The notes: a model not told the origin generated them from the sequence alone. A stretch of 64,000 nucleotides of DNA from Salegentibacter holothuriorum (GCF_900168045.1 NZ_FUYY01000001.1:930001-994000); one strand, 5' to 3'. Shown: positions 36,282 to 46,122, numbered from the stretch's first letter. A program made the numbers and translations.

Positions 36282-37043
36282 TTAATTGATAATAATATTG
36301 GTTTTATCTACTCCGGTATTGCCGGTAATGGGATCAAAAGCATACACGGTAATTGTATAATAACCTTTATCTAAATTCGCCTCTGCCTGAAAGGTACTGG
36401 CCTTTTCTGTAGGCTTAAGCGCTATCTCCATACTTTCTTTTCCTTCGGCATCTAGAATTGCTTTTACTTCATATTGATTAGCATCCCAGATACCGCCTTC
36501 GGTTACAGGGCAACCGCACATCATTACTATATTAGCTTTTAGGCTTACTTCGCTTGATGATTTTATACGCTCGTGAGTTTGAGGAGAAAGAATATCTACC
36601 ACAAAACCGGGAACTTCAAGTACCACGCCATCACCCGTAATATTTTTACCGGGAATTACCCAAAGTTGGGTGCTGGAAACAACCCTGGCTTGCTTTTTAT
36701 TAAAAGGAGCCTGGGCTTCAACCTTTATAAAGGTAGGTTCTTCAATATTTAATGTTGCCTGAAAACCAGCTGTTTTTTCATCGGTTAAGTTATCATAACG
36801 CTTTTGGGGCGTTTTGAGAATTAGCTTGGTATCTCCAGTACTTCCCGAGGTAAAGCCCTGGTCCAGAATTTCTCCTGTTTCAGCATTGCTAACAATAATT
36901 TTAGCGCCGCCAATAGAGCTTCCTATAAACTTTGCATCTTTTGCCAAAGCTCTTACCATCACTGTGGTTTCCTGTGCTGTCAAGCTTCCGAAGCTAAATA
37001 GAAGACTGAATAATAAACTAAAAAAGCTTAATCTAAGTTTCAT
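36282..37043 (-). CDS. Exported protein of unknown function
   Basis: A 253-residue protein with a clear signal peptide (LRLSFFSLLFSLLFSFGSLTAQ). The mature part is beta-rich, with an internal motif NIVMMCGCPVTEGGIWDANQYEV (given here in part: MMCGCPVTEGGIW) containing the only two Cys. The C-terminal third resembles an Ig-like fold (GYYTITVYAFDPITGNTG). I do not recognise a named family. The gene is alone between Family B repeat arrays on both sides. Confidence 0.75.
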   Translation of the reverse strand: MKLRLSFFSLLFSLLFSFGSLTAQETTVMVRALAKDAKFIGSSIGGAKIIVSNAETGEILDQGFTSGSTGDTKLILKTPQKRYDNLTDEKTAGFQATLNIEEPTFIKVEAQAPFNKKQARVVSSTQLWVIPGKNITGDGVVLEVPGFVVDILSPQTHERIKSSSEVSLKANIVMMCGCPVTEGGIWDANQYEVKAILDAEGKESMEIALKPTEKASTFQAEANLDKGYYTITVYAFDPITGNTGVDKTNIIIN

Positions 37044-37085
37044 AAATCTAATTTCTTACTAAAATACAAAATGCCTAATGATTGT

Positions 37086-37886
37086 TTCCGGTTTTCGGTT
37101 ATGAGTTCTCAGTTGTCTGTTATCGGTAAATGGTTGTTTGTTGTTTAGAACTAATTTTCAAGATTTATTTCTGTGCTCTTTTATCTTTTCTCTATAATCT
37201 TTTTTCTTCACTATTCACCCTTTACCCTTTACCCTTCACTTTTCACTTTTCACTTTTCACTCTTCACCCTCCACTTTTCACTTTTCACTTTTCACTTTTC
37301 ACTTTTCACTTTTCACTTTTCACTTTTCACTTTTCACCACAAAAGATTACTTCGCTCGTTCCTCGCTCGTAATGACGGAAATAACTTTAGCATCATTGTG
37401 AGAAGGCGAGTGCCGGTTTTCGGTTATGAGTTCTCAGTTGTCTGTTATCTGTTAAATGGCTATTTGTTGTTTAGAACTAATTTTCAAGATTTATTTCTGT
37501 GCTCTTTTATCTTTTCTCTATAGTCTTTTTTCTTCACTCTTCACCCTTTACCCTTCACTTTTCACTTTTCATCACAAAAGATTACTTCGCTCGTTCCTCG
37601 CTCGTAATGACGGAAATAACTTTAGCATCATTGTGAGAAGGCGAGTGCCGGTTTTCAGTTGTCTGTTATCGGTTATGGATTTTCAAATTTTTGTGTTTTT
37701 AGTTTGAGGTTCGGGGTTTGGGGTTTTAAAAAATTTCCTGATTTCTGCCTCTTCATCCTTTCTCTTCACTCTTAACTATTCACTCTTAACTATTCACCCT
37801 TCACTCTTCACCATTAACCATTCACCATTCACCATAAATGATTGCCGCGCTCCTTACATTCGCTCGTAAACTACAGACTAACGGCT
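37086..37886. repeat. Degenerate Family B-like units with expanded heptamer centre
   Basis: Three units (about 37086-37378, 37395-37612 and 37632-37870) each begin with a GGTTTTCGGTTATGAG-like stretch and end with AAAGATTACTTCGCTCG or ATGATTGCCGCGCTCC, followed by CTCGTAATGACGG in the first two. Units 1 and 2 are nearly identical at their starts. The centre consists of TTCACTCTTCACC-like heptamers. This fills the 848-bp gap between the two - strand genes. Confidence 0.75.
37235..37338. repeat. Heptanucleotide satellite (TTTTCAC)n
   Basis: A short run of about three copies, an interruption (TCTTCACCCTCC), then about nine to ten perfect copies of TTTTCAC to 37338. It lies in the centre of the first degenerate unit, just before AAAGATTAC. 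Confidence 0.85.
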
Positions 37887-37891
37887 ACCGA

Positions 37892-40800
37892 CTACCGACT
37901 AATAATCACTCTTTTTACGACCACTCCTTCATTGGTGAAAATCTGTAAGGTGTAGACCGATGCCGCTACGCCCTCAATAGTCATTCTGTAAAATCGGGCG
38001 CTGGTGTTGTAGTCTTGCTGAAGAATATAACGTCCCCTGGAATCAAAAACACGTACCTGTTCGATAAGCATTCCCTTTGGGGTGGCTATGGTGAAAATTC
38101 CGTTATTGGGATTTGGGTAAATAAATAGGAATTTAAGATCATCGGGGATTTCACAAGCTTCCCCATTTATCCTCACTTCAATATTTTTTTCAGTTATATT
38201 TCCGTTAGCATCTTCCACCTCAACATTTATTGAATTTGAACCCACATCTTCACAAGAAAAAACAGATTTACCAAATCGGTAAATAAGTATTTGGCTACAA
38301 TTATCCTGCACTAAAACATCGCTTTCTCTCAAATAAGCAAAACCTTCAGTATCTAAAGTAAGTTCCACAATATCTGTAATGATCATCGGTGGATTTTCAT
38401 CCCTAACTTCTATATTAATGGTGCAACTCCCGCTTTCTGAGCCGGAATAATCCAGTTGAATTGGCACCACACCAAGATCGCTGCAATTGAAGTTTAACCG
38501 ACTTGCAGTCAAGTTAATTCCGCTGGCATTGCCGGTGTAAAGCTCCTCCAGGCTTAGGCCGGCCTCTCCGTTTTCATCAAGATTGAGGACTATATTTTCC
38601 CGGCATTCAAAATCTCCTGAAGCTTCATCTACCACTTCTATTGTAGTCTCACAAGAATCCATTTTTCCGGCTTCATCCCTAACTGTTAGCGTAATAGAAA
38701 CATCTCCAAGATCGGCGCGGGTAAAATTAATTTGACTTAAAGCCATAGAATCAATACCGCAGTTATCGGTAGAGTTGTTATTTAGGTCTTCGGGAGCTAA
38801 TGTGCCGTTGCCGTTGGAGTCTAGATACACCACATAACCTGACACACAATTTGCTGTGGGAGCAATATCATCTAATATTTCAACTGTAGTATTACAAGTA
38901 CTACTTAAACCGGTTTCAGGATCGGTTGCCGTTAAAATCACGTTGTTTGAACCTAAATTAGAACAATCAAAATTTTCTATATCTGCAGTTATTGTCAAGT
39001 TACCGGGCTCACCAACAAAAAGCTCCTCGGGATTTAAAATTGCCTGTCCGTTTTCATCAAGGAAAAGCTCGTGAGGAACACATTCTATTTTGGGCGCGTT
39101 GGGATCGTTTTCCCGTTTTACCGTAATAGTAAAATCACAGGTTTCCATATTATTTGCGTCATCAGTCACTTCAAATTCTATGGTATAAACCCCTTCTTCA
39201 AATTCACTTCCAGATGCCGGTCCAACAATCAATTCAGGAATTAGGTTTTCACTACAGTTATCTGAAACTTCAGGTAAATCGTAATTTATAGTTATTGAAG
39301 TATCCCCTTCCGGAATTTCCCGAGTGATATTTTGAGGGCAGGCAATCACCGGAACGATTTCATCAACTAAATCAAACTCCAGATCACAAGTTTCAATAAG
39401 TTGACTTCCCTCTAAAACCTTAACTTCAACATTTAAAATATTATCAACTCGATTTTCTGTCTTTTGAAAGTTCAAATCATCAAAATTTTTAGTTTCAATA
39501 ATTGCTTCAAACTCCGGTAATTGATAATCGCAATTTTGGTCTAAGGAAAGGGGATCAAGTTCAGAATTAGAAGGACAGGTTACTTCGGGCTGAGCCTCAG
39601 CCTGAATTACCGTAATAGTAAAATCACAGATTTCCGTATTATTTGCATCATCAGTCACTTCAAATTCTATAGTATAAACACCTTCTTCAAATTCACTTCC
39701 AGGTGCCGGCTCAACAATCAATTCAGGAACAAGGTTTTCACTACAATTATCTGAAACTTCAGGTAAATTGTAATTTATAGTTATTGAAGTATCTCCTTCC
39801 GGAATTACCCGAGTGATATTTTGGGGACAAGTAATTACCGGTTTTTCATCATCAACTACATGAATCTGGACAGTACAGGTTACAGGGGCATTTACGCCAT
39901 CATCAGCCTGAAACACTAAATTAACAATACCATCTTCAACGCTTACAAATTCACCGTTTTTAGGACCACTAATTTGTGTAATCGTTGGACTGCCATTATC
40001 ATCTGTGGCTTCAGGAGTTTCAAAATTTAAAATTGCTCCACATTCACCGGGATCGTTGGCTATTTCTATAGTATTTTGTGGGCAATTTGTAAACACCGGC
40101 GGTGTATCAGGTGTATTATCTTCAACTATTAACTCAAATGAACAAGCTTCAGATACATTCCCGGCTTCATCGGTAGCGGTTAATCTTACTGTAGTTGTTT
40201 GTTGTGAAATTTCTGTTCCAGGCGCTGGAGTTTGCTCAATTTCTAAATCTCCCTCACAATTATCATCAAAAATAACCAAACCTTCTTCCACATAATTTGG
40301 GATTTCATCTCCCATTGCCACAGCTTGATCTTCTTGATAACAGGTTTGAATTTCCGGTTTGGTTTGGTCCCAAATTCTAGAGAACTCATCACTGGCAGAT
40401 ATTAAATCACAATCTGCATCAACTCCAACTTCTCCGTCAATGCCCACTTCAGCAGGAATACATTCCTCATTTATTTCTAACGCCGCAGTAAATTTTGTGG
40501 GCAGAATTTCATAAGTCTTAAGATCAAAAATAAATTCTATATAAGTTCGAGGAGGGAAATTTAGTTCAAATTCTATTGTTGCATCTCCATTATTTACTGA
40601 AAGATATCCGCAAGGTTTTAATGCCAAATCTATAGGAATATTTATGGCATTCTTTATTGTCTTAGGGCTTTCATTTAAATCATCTACTCTAAAAACTTGA
40701 ATTCTCAGATTTTCTAAATTTGCAACAAGTTCTAATATTTGAGATTCATCAATATTTTCAAAATTCAGGAAAGTGTTTAAGTTAACTCCAACGAAATCTG

Positions 40801-41743
40801 CTACATATAAAAATCCATAATCATCAACAACTAAACTTCCAGGATTATTTAAATCTCCGGTATTACCATTTATGGAAGCTGTATGATTTCCATTGGAATC
40901 ATAAACTTGAATTCTATTGTTACCCGCATCAGTGACATACACGTTAAATAAATTATCTACAGCTAATCTAATCGGATTAATAAGACCTACAGGCCCAGTA
41001 CCGTTATCAATCTTGCCGGCCTCTGTTCCATCATTATTAAAAATGGCTACCCTATTATTTTCTGTATCGGCAACGTATACTCTTTGATCAGAACTTATTG
41101 CCAATCCGGAAGGAGATGAAAGTGAAGGATTAGAATTTATAATTTTCATATTCCCACCATTATTATCAAATTTTAAAACTTGATCGGCTCCTGAATTAGC
41201 AATAAAAATATTCCCGTTATTGTCAATCGCTAAATCTCTTGGTTCTGTAAGTTTATCAGCTGAAATTAGTGGATTATTTGATGTTAAATTTCCGTTAGGA
41301 TTATATTTAAAAACACCTTCATCCAAAGTTAGCGCATATATAAATCCTGACTCATCTATATCAATGGCGATTACCGAGTTACTGGAGGGAGAAAAATCAA
41401 TATCTTCAAGAGGAGAAACTATATCAACTTCATAAGTTTTTAATCTTATAGGCTCCTCATCAGTATTTTCAAAATTAGGCCATTCTACATTAAAATTAGA
41501 TAAGCTTCCATCATCTACATTAATATCTGATTCTTCAAAACCATTAATCCGCTCATTAAATTCAATAGAAATTCCAATAGGGTTATTTTGAGTAGGGTTA
41601 GGTTCACCACTAGAAATAGTAACTCCCTGCCCAAATCCAAAACTAAAATTCAGTAAAAAAAAGAGGAGAAAAAGCGCTGTAGGAAGACTAAACGGCAGTA
41701 GCCGAAAAGTAAATCCGGGTGATGTAAAGTAACTTTGCTTCAT
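37892..41743 (-). CDS. Large T9SS-exported surface protein with NHL and HYR domains
   Basis: A 1283-residue secreted protein: signal peptide (to about residue 39), an Ig-like domain (VTISSGEPNPTQNNPIGISI), an NHL/beta-propeller region at about 115-320 (repeats such as LTEPRDLAIDNNGNIFIANS), then several HYR-type Ig domains rich in Cys and DNC motifs (VSDNCSENLVPEL), and a C-terminal type A sorting domain (YPNPNNGIFTIATPKG...VVKRVIISR). The C-terminal signal indicates export through the type IX system and surface attachment. Two HYR copies are almost identical at DNA level (about 39120-39342 and 39611-39834). Adhesion or ligand binding is probable, but not shown. It lies next to repeat arrays. 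Confidence 0.9.
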   Translation of the reverse strand: MKQSYFTSPGFTFRLLPFSLPTALFLLFFLLNFSFGFGQGVTISSGEPNPTQNNPIGISIEFNERINGFEESDINVDDGSLSNFNVEWPNFENTDEEPIRLKTYEVDIVSPLEDIDFSPSSNSVIAIDIDESGFIYALTLDEGVFKYNPNGNLTSNNPLISADKLTEPRDLAIDNNGNIFIANSGADQVLKFDNNGGNMKIINSNPSLSSPSGLAISSDQRVYVADTENNRVAIFNNDGTEAGKIDNGTGPVGLINPIRLAVDNLFNVYVTDAGNNRIQVYDSNGNHTASINGNTGDLNNPGSLVVDDYGFLYVADFVGVNLNTFLNFENIDESQILELVANLENLRIQVFRVDDLNESPKTIKNAINIPIDLALKPCGYLSVNNGDATIEFELNFPPRTYIEFIFDLKTYEILPTKFTAALEINEECIPAEVGIDGEVGVDADCDLISASDEFSRIWDQTKPEIQTCYQEDQAVAMGDEIPNYVEEGLVIFDDNCEGDLEIEQTPAPGTEISQQTTTVRLTATDEAGNVSEACSFELIVEDNTPDTPPVFTNCPQNTIEIANDPGECGAILNFETPEATDDNGSPTITQISGPKNGEFVSVEDGIVNLVFQADDGVNAPVTCTVQIHVVDDEKPVITCPQNITRVIPEGDTSITINYNLPEVSDNCSENLVPELIVEPAPGSEFEEGVYTIEFEVTDDANNTEICDFTITVIQAEAQPEVTCPSNSELDPLSLDQNCDYQLPEFEAIIETKNFDDLNFQKTENRVDNILNVEVKVLEGSQLIETCDLEFDLVDEIVPVIACPQNITREIPEGDTSITINYDLPEVSDNCSENLIPELIVGPASGSEFEEGVYTIEFEVTDDANNMETCDFTITVKRENDPNAPKIECVPHELFLDENGQAILNPEELFVGEPGNLTITADIENFDCSNLGSNNVILTATDPETGLSSTCNTTVEILDDIAPTANCVSGYVVYLDSNGNGTLAPEDLNNNSTDNCGIDSMALSQINFTRADLGDVSITLTVRDEAGKMDSCETTIEVVDEASGDFECRENIVLNLDENGEAGLSLEELYTGNASGINLTASRLNFNCSDLGVVPIQLDYSGSESGSCTINIEVRDENPPMIITDIVELTLDTEGFAYLRESDVLVQDNCSQILIYRFGKSVFSCEDVGSNSINVEVEDANGNITEKNIEVRINGEACEIPDDLKFLFIYPNPNNGIFTIATPKGMLIEQVRVFDSRGRYILQQDYNTSARFYRMTIEGVAASVYTLQIFTNEGVVVKRVIISR

Positions 41744-41941
41744 AGCCGGGTATTAGTGCCTCCGGCAGTAAAGATAAAACTTGTGGTGGGAAAGCTTAAA
41801 AAATAACGTTAATTTACGGTTTTCCGTAATTAGAAATAGGCATAAGAAAGCCCTGGCCGATAGCGGCCTGGTAAGTTTTGTGGAATTTCCGGTAAGAAAA
41901 CAATGAGAATGACCTTTTTGTTAAAGTCTCTTTTCAAGGTC

Positions 41942-42136
41942 ATCCTGAACTAGTTTCAGAGCCTGCCCCGCATTTTTTCGGGGATCTAACATGTTAGAAC
42001 TCCCATCAACTTAGATGCTGAAATAATTCAGCATGACGAGCCATTGAAAAAAGTTCAGGATGACGTTAAAATGATGCGTCTGATACTGAAATAAATTCAG
42101 CATGACGGCTCGTGAAACAACCCCGAATTATCGGGG
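41942..42136. repeat. Cluster of Family A hairpins
   Basis: Between the surface protein and the two-component operon: a reversed imperfect hairpin near 41942-41962, CCCCG-CATTTTTT-CGGGG at 41966-41983, ATGCTGAA-ATAA-TTCAGCAT at 42015-42034, CTGAA-ATAAA-TTCAG near 42086-42101 and CCCCGA-ATTA-TCGGGG at 42121-42136, with GACG after several. The 470-bp gap shows no coding sequence. Confidence 0.7.
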
Positions 42137-42212
42137 CAGCATGACGGTACATGAAATGAAATAAACATTTAAGCCACTCTCATTATTTCCGGAAACTGAA
42201 AATCACCTCGCT

Positions 42213-42935
42213 TTATGCGTCAGCGTTTTCCTGATTTTTAACTACCAATCTAAATCCTTCACCGTGAATGTTTAGAATCTCTACATTCTCGTCTTTCTTA
42301 AGGTATTTACGTAGTTTGGCAATATATACATCCATACTTCTGGAAGTAAAGTAATTGTCGTCTCTCCAAATCTTGGTAAGCGCCAGTTCCCTTGGCATCA
42401 AATCGTTTTCGTGCAGGGCAAGTAAACGCAGTAATTCGTTTTCTTTTGGAGACAGTTTTTGTGCTTCCTCGTCTTTAAAAGTTAAGAACCTTAACTTAGA
42501 ATTTAAGTGAAACGAACCAATTTCGAATTCAAATTGTTTAGAATCTGCCACGCTATCTGTAGCTTTACGCTGCATAATGGCTTTGATTTTCATTAGCAAT
42601 ACTTCACTATCAAAAGGCTTGTTTAGGTAATCGTCTGCCCCAACTTTATAGCCTTTAAGTACATCTTCCTTCATCGCTTTAGCGGTTAGGAAAATAATTG
42701 GAACATCCTCGTTCTTTTCCCTTATCTCCTTAGCCAGGGTAAAACCGTCTTTGTAAGGCATCATTACATCCAGGATACAAAGATCAAAATCGTCTTTTTT
42801 AAACTTTTCAAATCCTTCCATTCCATTCTTGGCGTGCGTTACTTCGTAATCGTTCATCGCCAAATAATCTTTTAAGACCGTTCCAAAGTTGGGATCGTCT
42901 TCTACTAATAAAATTTTCTTGTTTTCAGTTTCCAT
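42213..42935 (-). CDS. rprY: OmpR-family response regulator (RprY-like)
   Basis: A 240-residue regulator. The receiver domain has the acidic pocket Asp13-Asp14, phosphoacceptor Asp56 in CILDVMMP, Thr in FLTAKA and Lys in NKPFD. The C-terminal winged helix (about 140-232) includes SPKENELLRLLALHEN and SRSMDVYIAKLRKYL. It is 4 bp downstream of its kinase gene. The symbol follows the Bacteroidota RprXY pair by domain layout and order. Confidence 0.85.
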   Translation of the reverse strand: METENKKILLVEDDPNFGTVLKDYLAMNDYEVTHAKNGMEGFEKFKKDDFDLCILDVMMPYKDGFTLAKEIREKNEDVPIIFLTAKAMKEDVLKGYKVGADDYLNKPFDSEVLLMKIKAIMQRKATDSVADSKQFEFEIGSFHLNSKLRFLTFKDEEAQKLSPKENELLRLLALHENDLMPRELALTKIWRDDNYFTSRSMDVYIAKLRKYLKKDENVEILNIHGEGFRLVVKNQENADA

Positions 42936-42939
42936 ATAT

Positions 42940-44511
42940 TTAAGATATTAGAGGTAATTTAATTATAAATGTGCTTCCTTTTCCTTTTTCGCTTTCTACC
43001 GAAACCTGCCCGTGGTGGTCTTCTATAATTCGCTTAGCATAAGCCAAACCTAATCCGTGACCTTTTACGTTATGGATATCGCCGGTATGTTCGCGATAAA
43101 ATTTTTCAAATATTTTCTTTTGAACCAACTTAGACATTCCCGTTCCCTGATCGCGAATTTTTAGAATGATGTAGTTCTTTACATTTTCTGTATAAACATC
43201 AATTTTAGGTTCGTCCTCAGAGTATTTTACGGCATTGTCCAGCATATTCACAATTACATTGGTAAAATGATCCTGATTAGCCAAAATTGAAGAGCGTAGC
43301 GCTCCAAAATGGGTTTGCAAATACCCGCCACGATCTTCTACAATAAGTTCTATGTGAGTAATAGCGTCTTCTACAATTTCGTGCAACTGCAGCCTTTCCT
43401 TTTTAAGGTCCAACTCGTTCTTTTCCAGCTTAGAAATACGCAAAACGTTTTCTACCTGGGCGTGCATTCTTTTATTCTCGTCACGAATCATTTTAAGATA
43501 GCGCTTCTTCTTTTCTTCATCACTACTAATCTTAGGGTTTTTTATCGCATCTAAAGCCAGGTTTATGGTAGCGATAGGTGTTTTAAATTCGTGGGTCATA
43601 TTATTGATAAAGTCGGTTTTTATCTGTGAGATTTGCCGTTGCTTTATCAATTGGGATAAGGCACTGGAATAGGCGATTACAATAATAAGGGTAAAGATTA
43701 TAGAAAGTGAGGCCATTAAGGTTACCGAAGACAGCACTACTTTTTTCTTTTCGGTGAAATTAACCAACAACTGATAATTACTATTTCCAAGATCGTCTGC
43801 GAAAAGTGGCACCCCATAAGTAGCAGGATGACTTAGCGAAAAGTTATCACTATGTAAATTGGTAGAAATACTACTGCTATACACGCCATATTCAAATTCT
43901 GATGCAATTTCGCGGTTGCTAAGTTCCTGGGTTAAAAGCCTTTTTATAGTTTCTTCACTTACTCTTTGGTGTAAGGGCAACCTGCTGGTATGATCAGCAA
44001 TATATTCTTTCAACAAATTTTTCTCATATTCGTCCATACGAATAATACGTTCTATTTGCTGTTGTGAGCTAAGCTTGCTTCCATCTATATTATTGCGACT
44101 GTTTACAATACTGGTCACTTTTTTATTAATGAGCTTGGTAAAAGGAATGCTATCCCTCGCCGATTCTATAAAGCCGGAAGAAACCTTATAATCTTCTTCT
44201 AAAATGGCATCGGAATGAAAAAGGGTCTGATTCCTTAATTTATTTTGATTTACGTAAGAATATTCGGTAACTGTAGAAGATTCCAACCGACTATTAGTAC
44301 TATCGGCATCCTTGAATTTCATCCAGTAATCTTCAATTTCCTGGTTTTGAATTTGATTCGCTACGCGTAAAAGCACTTGTTTAACATCGTAGGTAAACTG
44401 CTCTTCTTTATCATCTACAGTACTCTTAATCCAGTATCCCTGCACGAAAATAATGCCAATAAGGGACAGGCTCATTAAGATTACAAGCAGTAAAAAAAGC
44501 TTTTTATTCAT
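42940..44511 (-). CDS. rprX: Sensor histidine kinase (RprX-like)
   Basis: A 523-residue inner-membrane kinase: transmembrane helices at about 5-27 and 258-282 enclose a ~230-residue periplasmic sensor. HisKA has the phosphoacceptor His307 in NNMTHEFKTPIA. The HATPase region has VIVNMLDNAVKYS (N box), IRDQGTGMS, FEKFYREHTG and GHGLGLAYAKRI. A start at ATG 44511 gives the complete first helix. The stimulus is unknown. Confidence 0.9.
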   Translation of the reverse strand: MNKKLFLLLVILMSLSLIGIIFVQGYWIKSTVDDKEEQFTYDVKQVLLRVANQIQNQEIEDYWMKFKDADSTNSRLESSTVTEYSYVNQNKLRNQTLFHSDAILEEDYKVSSGFIESARDSIPFTKLINKKVTSIVNSRNNIDGSKLSSQQQIERIIRMDEYEKNLLKEYIADHTSRLPLHQRVSEETIKRLLTQELSNREIASEFEYGVYSSSISTNLHSDNFSLSHPATYGVPLFADDLGNSNYQLLVNFTEKKKVVLSSVTLMASLSIIFTLIIVIAYSSALSQLIKQRQISQIKTDFINNMTHEFKTPIATINLALDAIKNPKISSDEEKKKRYLKMIRDENKRMHAQVENVLRISKLEKNELDLKKERLQLHEIVEDAITHIELIVEDRGGYLQTHFGALRSSILANQDHFTNVIVNMLDNAVKYSEDEPKIDVYTENVKNYIILKIRDQGTGMSKLVQKKIFEKFYREHTGDIHNVKGHGLGLAYAKRIIEDHHGQVSVESEKGKGSTFIIKLPLIS

Positions 44512-44516
44512 GTGCC

Positions 44517-44568
44517 CAAAAGTAATATTTTAACATTTAGGGCGTCAATCGTTTAACCAAATGTTAAC
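44517..44568 (-). promoter_or_regulatory. Promoter with phased direct repeats upstream of the histidine kinase
   Basis: On the - strand TTG (44546-44548), 21 bp spacer, TACTTTTG (44517-44524), both consensus. The ATG begins 5 nt after the -7 element, so transcripts would be leaderless. TTAAC (+ strand) occurs at 44530-44534, 44553-44557 and 44564-44568, spaced 23 and 11 bp, the one- and two-turn spacing favoured by OmpR-type regulators. Confidence 0.55.
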
Positions 44569-44578
44569 AAAACTTCTG

Positions 44579-45169
44579 CTAATTTTTACCTCGTTTTAAG
44601 ATAATGTCATGTAATTCGTCAACCCGGGTTCTGGTAAGGGATAAATCGTGGTTTTCAATTTCAAAATCGGCCAGTTTTCTCTTGCGCTCATCACTCCATT
44701 GTTTGTTCATTCTGGCTTCAATCTCTTCTATTGTACTTTGATCGCGTGCTTGTAATCTTTTTAGCTTTTCTTCTTTGTTCGCACTCACAAGAATATTTAA
44801 ATCGCATTTTTTATAGCCTCCTGCTTCAAAGAGAATAGCAGCTTCATAAATTACATAAGCCGAATTTTGTTTATGCTGCCAATTTTCAAAATCTTTTGCT
44901 ACGGCGGGGTGAATTATCTTATTTAAAGCCTCCAGCTTTTCTGATTCTTTAAATACTACGGAAGCGATATGCTTGCGATTAGGTGATTTTCCTGTATAGG
45001 CTTCTTCTCCAATTAATGCTATTACCTTTTCCCTTATTTCTGCTGAAGTTTCCAGGAGGCGTTTTCCTGCATCATCGGCAATATACACAGGCACATCTTT
45101 TTCTTTAAAAAAGCCAGCTACGGTGGTTTTTCCGCTGCCAATTCCACCTGTTAGACCCACTACCATCAT
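44579..45169 (-). CDS. coaE: Dephospho-CoA kinase
   Basis: A 196-residue P-loop kinase for the last step of CoA synthesis. GLTGGIGSGKTTV holds the Walker A motif (residues 5-17); YIADDAGKRLL and the ARDQSTIEEIEARMNKQ lid are typical. It overlaps the YbbR gene by 4 bp (ATGA). Confidence 0.95.
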   Translation of the reverse strand: MMVVGLTGGIGSGKTTVAGFFKEKDVPVYIADDAGKRLLETSAEIREKVIALIGEEAYTGKSPNRKHIASVVFKESEKLEALNKIIHPAVAKDFENWQHKQNSAYVIYEAAILFEAGGYKKCDLNILVSANKEEKLKRLQARDQSTIEEIEARMNKQWSDERKRKLADFEIENHDLSLTRTRVDELHDIILKRGKN

Positions 45170-46122
45170 CGTTTTATTACGAATTGAATTTTACGCTCAT
45201 TAAGTCTAAGGTTTCTTACAAAAGAAGGAGATTTCACAATACTGGCAATTATAAAATCATCACCTTCATCTATATCATTAAAATCACAAACCACGTTAAA
45301 ATCTTCGGCCTTTACCATTTCATATTGCCTTAAATTCACCTGGAAATACACTAAAACCTGCTTGGGGAATATAGAAATATTAGTATTCTCTGGAAGGTTT
45401 AAAATCTCTACCGGTACTTTTACACTACCTTCGGTAAACTTTTCCACTTCCTGGCTGTAATTTACCTGGGTAGTATAAAAACTAAGCATTCCAAGCTTAG
45501 AAGTATCTACTTTAACGCTCCCAGAAATATTAGATTTAATATTATTTACTTTTAAATAAACCGTGTTTAGGCTTTGTAGGGTATCAATAATATTTTCGGG
45601 ACCACTTATCTTTATGGAATCTGGATTTAGTTTCACCTCATTACTAGCTGAATAACCAACCGCATAACTTAAATTTATCCGGGGATTAATCTTTACCTTT
45701 TTTATCTTTTTTGGCTGATATTCTATGGCGAGATTTTCTTGAATAAACCGGGCATTTTCAAAATTGATATTTACCTGGTCTTCCAGTCCCTCACGGTTGG
45801 CTTCAAAATTATAAACCAACGCTCCATTTTGATCAAATGCTTTACCAAGATCTAACTCTATCTCGGGCTTAAAAAGTTGATAATACCAAATAGTAAAGCC
45901 CCTATCCTGTATTCTTAACTTTAAATGTTCTGGCCTTTCTTTAGAGATACTTTTATCTAAGGGGGTGTTTATGTAAGACACAGGAATATCTATAATTTGG
46001 GTATATTCTTTAGAAATCTGTACAGAAAACCAGACAAAGGAAGAGAACAACAAAAAGAACCCAAAGGTCTTTAAACTGGATCTTTTTATGGAAATGCGTT
46101 TAAATTTTATGTTTTCAAACAT
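45166..46122 (-). CDS. YbbR-like domain protein
   Basis: A 318-residue protein with one N-terminal transmembrane helix (KTFGFFLLFSSFVWFSVQI) and a periplasmic region of YbbR-type beta domains (LDKSISKERPEHLKLRIQDRG; IKISGPENIIDTLQSLNTV, in part). In other bacteria YbbR domains accompany the cyclic-di-AMP cyclase CdaA; here it sits between a glycosyltransferase and coaE, overlapping both by 8 and 4 bp. Function here unknown. Confidence 0.88.
   Translation of the reverse strand: MFENIKFKRISIKRSSLKTFGFFLLFSSFVWFSVQISKEYTQIIDIPVSYINTPLDKSISKERPEHLKLRIQDRGFTIWYYQLFKPEIELDLGKAFDQNGALVYNFEANREGLEDQVNINFENARFIQENLAIEYQPKKIKKVKINPRINLSYAVGYSASNEVKLNPDSIKISGPENIIDTLQSLNTVYLKVNNIKSNISGSVKVDTSKLGMLSFYTTQVNYSQEVEKFTEGSVKVPVEILNLPENTNISIFPKQVLVYFQVNLRQYEMVKAEDFNVVCDFNDIDEGDDFIIASIVKSPSFVRNLRLNERKIQFVIKR

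Noticed and set aside
37130-37707. Frames made of FTFHFSLFTFHFS repeats
   Set aside because: Translation of the TTTTCAC satellite; the period of seven reads all three frames, so no constraint on protein.
37086-37886. Insertion sequence or prophage remnant
   Set aside because: No transposase, integrase or phage coding sequence is visible; only short repeats.
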